From Thiotrichales bacterium HSG1 (lineage in GTDB: Bacteria; Pseudomonadota; Gammaproteobacteria; Beggiatoales; Beggiatoaceae): a stretch of 18,309 bases of DNA. Position numbers and translations under genes: made by a program. Shown one piece after another: positions 15,239 through 18,309 of this stretch. The stretch covers positions 1 to 18,309 of the forward strand of contig JAUCGN010000012.1 in assembly GCA_030378125.1 (NCBI GenBank), given 5' to 3'. The notes beneath the pieces were generated by a model. It was not told the origin of the DNA. It did not search any database and saw only the letters and a list, made by a program, of their open reading frames with translations. The number at the start of each line of letters is the position of its first letter. The stretch's first letter is position 1.

Positions 15239-16335
15239 TATTGAATTAAAAAAGGCCACATAATAATACTTCGCCACCAAGAAAATGTTAAACCAAGTAA
15301 TGCAGACAATATCCCAATAATTAAAAATGGAAACATTGTTTCTACTATATTCAGAAATCCAGCTTCTTTTTGCAAGATTACTTCTTGTTCATAATATAAA
15401 TAACCACTTATAAATCCCCATAACAAGGCAATAACTAACGCACTAGATACTGCACCAGCAGCAACAATACTATTCTCTTTCAACAATTTATTAGTTGCTA
15501 TATAAGGAATTGCAAGACAAGCACCTATAACAGTTCCGTATACAAGCCCCTTAGCTATTCCACCAGTAAATCCAATAGATGTAAAAGCAATTGAGCTGTA
15601 TACTACTATAAATATAGCAATTATAAGGTAAATTTTATTTTTAGTAGGACACGATATAGAAATTATTGCTATACTTAAAAGTGTCAATACTGTTATAGCA
15701 ATATGTACTGTTTCTGTTATTCCAACGATTGTCAACGGAATGCTAACTAAAAACACAGTACCGAACAATCCAACAAATATTCCAATAGCTGTTCCTCCAA
15801 TTAAAAAAGGAATAGAAATTTTTTCAGATGGCAGAGTAATGATTATATTACCTATCATACCAATTATAAAACACCATATGGCAATGCTATATTGACTTAA
15901 TTCTGGTTGATAGAATAATACCGCACCAATAATAGCAAGAAATAAACTGCCAATTGCACCAATAGCAGCCCCACTAACAATTCCAAATGCTAAACTACAA
16001 GATATGCTAAACCCTAAACTACCAGCAATAATAAATCCTGTGCTTGTTGTAATAGCATTACCAATAAATAAATTTAAAAATATCCATATTAATCCAACTG
16101 AAAAAATAGGTAAAATTACATATCCTTGTATAAAAGTTCGCCATAAACCGGTTTCTAACCATTTTTCCCAAGTTATTTGAGTTAAACAGAAATCAAAATC
16201 TAAATCAGGAGCAACTTGTTTTACATAATTACGCCAAGCAGATGGTTTAAAAAATAACCAGCCGAGTAATTGAAAACTACCTAAAAATAAATTATCCCAC
16301 TGTTTAGGATTATCTGTATATGGATTTTTCGACAC
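15220..16335 (-). CDS. Polytopic membrane protein, C-terminus altered by MITE insertion
   Basis: The protein has about 371 residues from the GTG at 16335. A hydrophilic N-terminus (NPYTDNPKQWDNLFLG, then KPSAWRNYVKQV) is followed by about ten hydrophobic, glycine-rich helices. I recognise no transporter or enzyme family. Such N-termini followed by many helices occur in membrane proteins linked to P-loop ATPases in large sulfur bacteria (from memory). GTG at 16335 overlaps the stop of the upstream ATPase by one base (TAGTG). An alternative TTG at 16383 would add the basic stretch ATRSKRTYRKKKDKI and overlap the ATPase by 49 bases. The last residues before the stop (FGQFL) are encoded by the MITE. 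Together with the downstream ATPase frame this was probably one gene. Confidence 0.78.
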   Translation of the reverse strand: MSKNPYTDNPKQWDNLFLGSFQLLGWLFFKPSAWRNYVKQVAPDLDFDFCLTQITWEKWLETGLWRTFIQGYVILPIFSVGLIWIFLNLFIGNAITTSTGFIIAGSLGFSISCSLAFGIVSGAAIGAIGSLFLAIIGAVLFYQPELSQYSIAIWCFIIGMIGNIIITLPSEKISIPFLIGGTAIGIFVGLFGTVFLVSIPLTIVGITETVHIAITVLTLLSIAIISISCPTKNKIYLIIAIFIVVYSSIAFTSIGFTGGIAKGLVYGTVIGACLAIPYIATNKLLKENSIVAAGAVSSALVIALLWGFISGYLYYEQEVILQKEAGFLNIVETMFPFLIIGILSALLGLTFSWWRSIIMWPFLIQYFGQFL

Positions 16336-17297
16336 TATTTTATCTTTCTTTTTTCTATATGTTCTCTTGCTTCTTGTTGCCAATTATCATTGTTTTCATT
16401 CTGCCTTAATTGGTTAAGACGCATTTGGCAAAGTATTTGTAATAAATATGGTTTTAACTCACTTAATTTTAATATGAAGTCAATATTATCGTCAGAAATT
16501 TTTTTCGGCGAACTGGCTATTAATTTTCTAGCTTCTACTCCAGTAAATTCTTTTAATTCATTAATATATCCAAAAATGTTAAAAAATTGTGAAGGAGGAA
16601 CAATTTCTTTATCTGATAATCTTTTTACTAGTTCTTTTGGATGTTGATGTGAAGCCAAAACAAATCCCAAACATTGTGGCTCCAATTTAGTAGTGGCAAT
16701 AGCTCGTAACCCATCCCAAAAATCGTTACCAAATTTATCTGAATGACGTTCTAAAACCACTCCGATTTCATCCATTAAAATAATAGTTGGTCTTATCAAA
16801 TGACCACTTAAAATTCGACCAAATTCAGACAAAGGCCTTTCTTCAGATAATGATAAATTAAGTCCTTCAGATTTTTCCAGTTTCATATTCTGCAAAATAT
16901 ATTCAAGCAATCCTTTTGGAGTATGGTAATCAGTGTCTTGAAAATTTACATAAATAAAACAATATTGTTCTGATTTAGATAACCATTCTATTTGTTGTTC
17001 TTTTCTAAAACGTGAATTTTTTGGATTATCAATTATATCTTTTAAATAAAGTAACAAGGAAGTTTTTCCTATTCTCTTTTCACCATAAATAGCTGCATTC
17101 TGCATAGGAAAAGCTTTCCATAAATTAAACAAGTTTTGGATTATTTCCTCTCTACCGAAAAAATTACCATATCTAACTGGAGGACCAGCAATAAAAGTAA
17201 AACTTTCTTGCTCAAAATCTTTGGATAGTTCTTGGCGTTCTTCTTGGGTTAAACTTATTCCTGATATTATTTCTTTATTTTTAGCTTGCTTTTTCAT
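16335..17297 (-). CDS. P-loop ATPase (ORC/STAND-like), N-terminal anchor cut off by MITE
   Basis: The ORF is 320 residues. A charged linker is followed by PPVRYGNFFGRE (39-50), Walker A GEKRIGKTS (72-80), Walker B TIILMDEI (171-178) with D176 and E177, and a sensor-like LASHQHP (214-220). A helical C-terminal part contains LKPYLLQILCQ (281-291). It is related in layout to the ATPase at 13791-15110, though different in sequence. The ATG at 17297 has no ribosome site: its first two bases belong to the 5-bp target duplication of the adjacent MITE. On the far side of the MITE, a 33-codon reading frame with a membrane helix and a good ribosome site ends exactly where this frame resumes. The original product was thus a membrane-anchored ATPase of 353 residues. 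Confidence 0.85.
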   Translation of the reverse strand: MKKQAKNKEIISGISLTQEERQELSKDFEQESFTFIAGPPVRYGNFFGREEIIQNLFNLWKAFPMQNAAIYGEKRIGKTSLLLYLKDIIDNPKNSRFRKEQQIEWLSKSEQYCFIYVNFQDTDYHTPKGLLEYILQNMKLEKSEGLNLSLSEERPLSEFGRILSGHLIRPTIILMDEIGVVLERHSDKFGNDFWDGLRAIATTKLEPQCLGFVLASHQHPKELVKRLSDKEIVPPSQFFNIFGYINELKEFTGVEARKLIASSPKKISDDNIDFILKLSELKPYLLQILCQMRLNQLRQNENNDNWQQEAREHIEKRKIK

Positions 17298-17300
17298 ATC

Positions 17301-17547
17301 TAGGACTTACGCATTGACAACTTCTAAAAAATAATATTTCAATAAAATTATATAGTTATAAAATATATTCGATTTATCATAATTTCTGTAAAAATTGAAG
17401 TATAAAATTACAATGTTAAGTTGCGTAAAGGAATTATGTAATTTTAAAATATAAATTATATGTATATTAAATTTAACTATTTGTATGGTAACTTATTGTA
17501 TTTAAATAGTTTCATAATATAATGACCTTGTCAATGCGTAAGTCCTA
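17301..17547. mobile_element. 247-bp MITE, copy A, with 20-bp terminal inverted repeats
   Basis: The left end TAGGACTTACGCATTGACAA (17301-17320) is exactly complementary to the right end (17528-17547). The element is flanked by the 5-bp direct repeat ATATC at 17296-17300 and 17548-17552, a target-site duplication. The interior is AT-rich with no transposase or other ORF. A second copy lies at 18118. The mobilising transposase family cannot be named from the sequence alone. Confidence 0.88.
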
Positions 17548-17648
17548 ATATCTATGATTGTTTGTTTCCAAGCCGTTTTAAAAGCAAAAAACAAAAAAAT
17601 AAAAGTAATTCCAGCTAGTAATGGTATAAAAAAATACTCTATAATCAT
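17502..17648 (-). pseudogene. N-terminal membrane-anchor fragment of the ATPase gene, cut by MITE
   Basis: The ORF starts with ATG at 17648, four bases after the stop of the upstream gene, with GGAG about ten bases before it. Its first 33 codons (MIIEYFFIPLLAGITFIF ... KTAWKQTIID) encode one membrane helix followed by a short basic stretch. The MITE begins right after them, and the frame then runs 15 codons into it to a stop. Removing the 252-bp insertion joins IID directly to MKKQ of the ATPase in frame. The fragment may still be translated as a 48-residue membrane peptide. Confidence 0.75.
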
Positions 17649-17652
17649 TTAA

Positions 17653-18084
17653 TTAATCTCCAGACTGTTGTTCAACAAATTGTAATCTTGTCTTAACAAA
17701 AATAGCATACCCAGCAGTAGCTGCTAAAACCCAATACTCGACCAGACGAACTCGTTCAAAAATATTTGGATCAACAACATTACTACCATGAAGCATAGTA
17801 AATAAAGATACGCAAACAGTCAATATAAGAGCTGGACATAAAACAAAAGCAATGCCTATCCATACTTGTGGTAATTCAGATTTTCTAAAAAAGAAATAGT
17901 CTATAGTTAGAGATGCCACAACAGTTGTTGAAAAAAATAATAACGCTCCACTCATAATAAAATTATCAAATTCACTTGCAATAGTCATTGTAAAAATCCA
18001 ACTTTTTCCTAAAATAAGTATTGATTGCAACAAACCGAAAAACAAAGTAAATAAAAACCAAAAAATACTTTTTGACACGTTCAT
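17653..18084 (-). CDS. Four-helix membrane protein of unknown function
   Basis: The 143-residue protein has hydrophobic segments at about 8-26, 42-61, 73-96 and 113-130, with short loops and a hydrophilic, acidic C-terminus. I recognise no family. It is the first gene of the minus-strand operon seen here. Its stop is four bases before the start of the anchor-ATPase gene, so the two were coupled. No clear ribosome site precedes the ATG at 18084. MITE copy B begins only 33 bases upstream of the start, so the original promoter lies beyond or was replaced by the element. A small membrane protein next to a membrane-tethered ATPase suggests a shared membrane complex; that is inference. Confidence 0.7.
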   Translation of the reverse strand: MNVSKSIFWFLFTLFFGLLQSILILGKSWIFTMTIASEFDNFIMSGALLFFSTTVVASLTIDYFFFRKSELPQVWIGIAFVLCPALILTVCVSLFTMLHGSNVVDPNIFERVRLVEYWVLAATAGYAIFVKTRLQFVEQQSGD

Positions 18085-18117
18085 AATATAACTGATGGTA
18101 AAAGTTTTTAACCGATA

Positions 18118-18309
18118 TAGGACTTACGCATTGACAACTTCTAAAAAATAATATTTCAATAAAATTATATAGTTATGAAATATATTTGATTTATCATAAT
18201 TTCTGTAAAAATTAAAGTATAAAATTACAATGCTAAGTTGCATAAAGGAATTATGTAATTTTAAAATATAAATTATATGTGTATTAAATTTAATTATTTA
18301 TATAGTAAC
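18118..18309. mobile_element. MITE copy B, cut by the window end
   Basis: It has the same 20-base end and the same orientation as the element at 17301. Over the 192 visible bases it aligns without gaps and differs at nine positions, all transitions (about 95% identity). The right end lies outside the window, so its target duplication cannot be checked; the left flank is CGATA. Confidence 0.88.

Noticed and set aside
17301..18309. MITE copies A and B as ends of a composite transposon carrying the small membrane gene
   Set aside because: Copy A has its own perfect 5-bp target duplication, which shows it inserted alone; no transposase lies between the copies.
1..18309. CRISPR arrays, tRNA or rRNA genes
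   Set aside because: No regularly spaced direct repeats and no cloverleaf or rRNA-like segments were seen by eye; a tRNA search program would be decisive.

Overview
The window is AT-rich, gene-dense bacterial DNA. It most resembles a low-GC gammaproteobacterium of the Beggiatoa/Thiomargarita (Thiotrichales) kind. That is inferred from a gammaproteobacterial-type methylthioinosine phosphorylase, a thiG-trmB neighbourhood, many short palindromic repeats, MITEs and IS debris, and ORC-like P-loop ATPases attached to membrane proteins. No rRNA, tRNA or CRISPR array was seen.

Layout. (1) 1-2110: the C-terminal part of a heavy-metal P-type ATPase, running in from the left edge, then an IS630-family transposase wrecked by frameshifts. 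(2) 2113-2886 (-): a membrane-anchored NERD-domain protein with a topoisomerase-type zinc ribbon. (3) 3430-7831 (+): housekeeping genes. These are S-methyl-5'-thioinosine phosphorylase, thiG (thiazole synthase), an unrecognised gene, trmB (tRNA m7G46 methyltransferase) and dxr (isoprenoid synthesis). A dense run of small perfect hairpins lies between trmB and dxr, and a strong hairpin follows dxr. (4) 7924-8229 (-): a small BamE/SmpA-like lipoprotein. (5) 8490-13172 (+): a tightly overlapping three-gene operon. Its first gene encodes one 1143-residue protein joining a complete TAXI-type TRAP transporter membrane unit (about residues 1-660) to a MacB/LolC/FtsX-type ABC permease (about 680-1143). 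The next two genes are the matching ABC ATPase and a basic, cysteine-containing lipoprotein. I consider this TRAP-ABC hybrid the most novel object in the window. (6) 13263-18309 (-): a second operon, read right to left. It holds a four-helix membrane protein, a membrane-anchored ATPase, a polytopic membrane protein, a second ATPase with a winged-helix-like end, and a BrnT/BrnA-like toxin-antitoxin pair coupled to the ATPase by a 4-nt start/stop overlap.

The second operon has been hit by non-coding mobile elements. A 247-bp MITE with 20-bp terminal repeats and a 5-bp target duplication split the first ATPase gene after its membrane anchor. Its target duplication now supplies most of the ATG of the remaining ATPase ORF. 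A diverged copy lies at the right edge, upstream of the operon. An unrelated 126-bp MITE with TA duplication, plus a one-base frameshift, separates the polytopic membrane protein from the second ATPase, which were probably one gene. Reconstructed, the ancestral operon would encode a membrane protein, a TM-anchored ATPase, a membrane-plus-ATPase protein and a toxin-antitoxin pair. That composition suggests a membrane-linked sensing or conflict system; the function is inference only.
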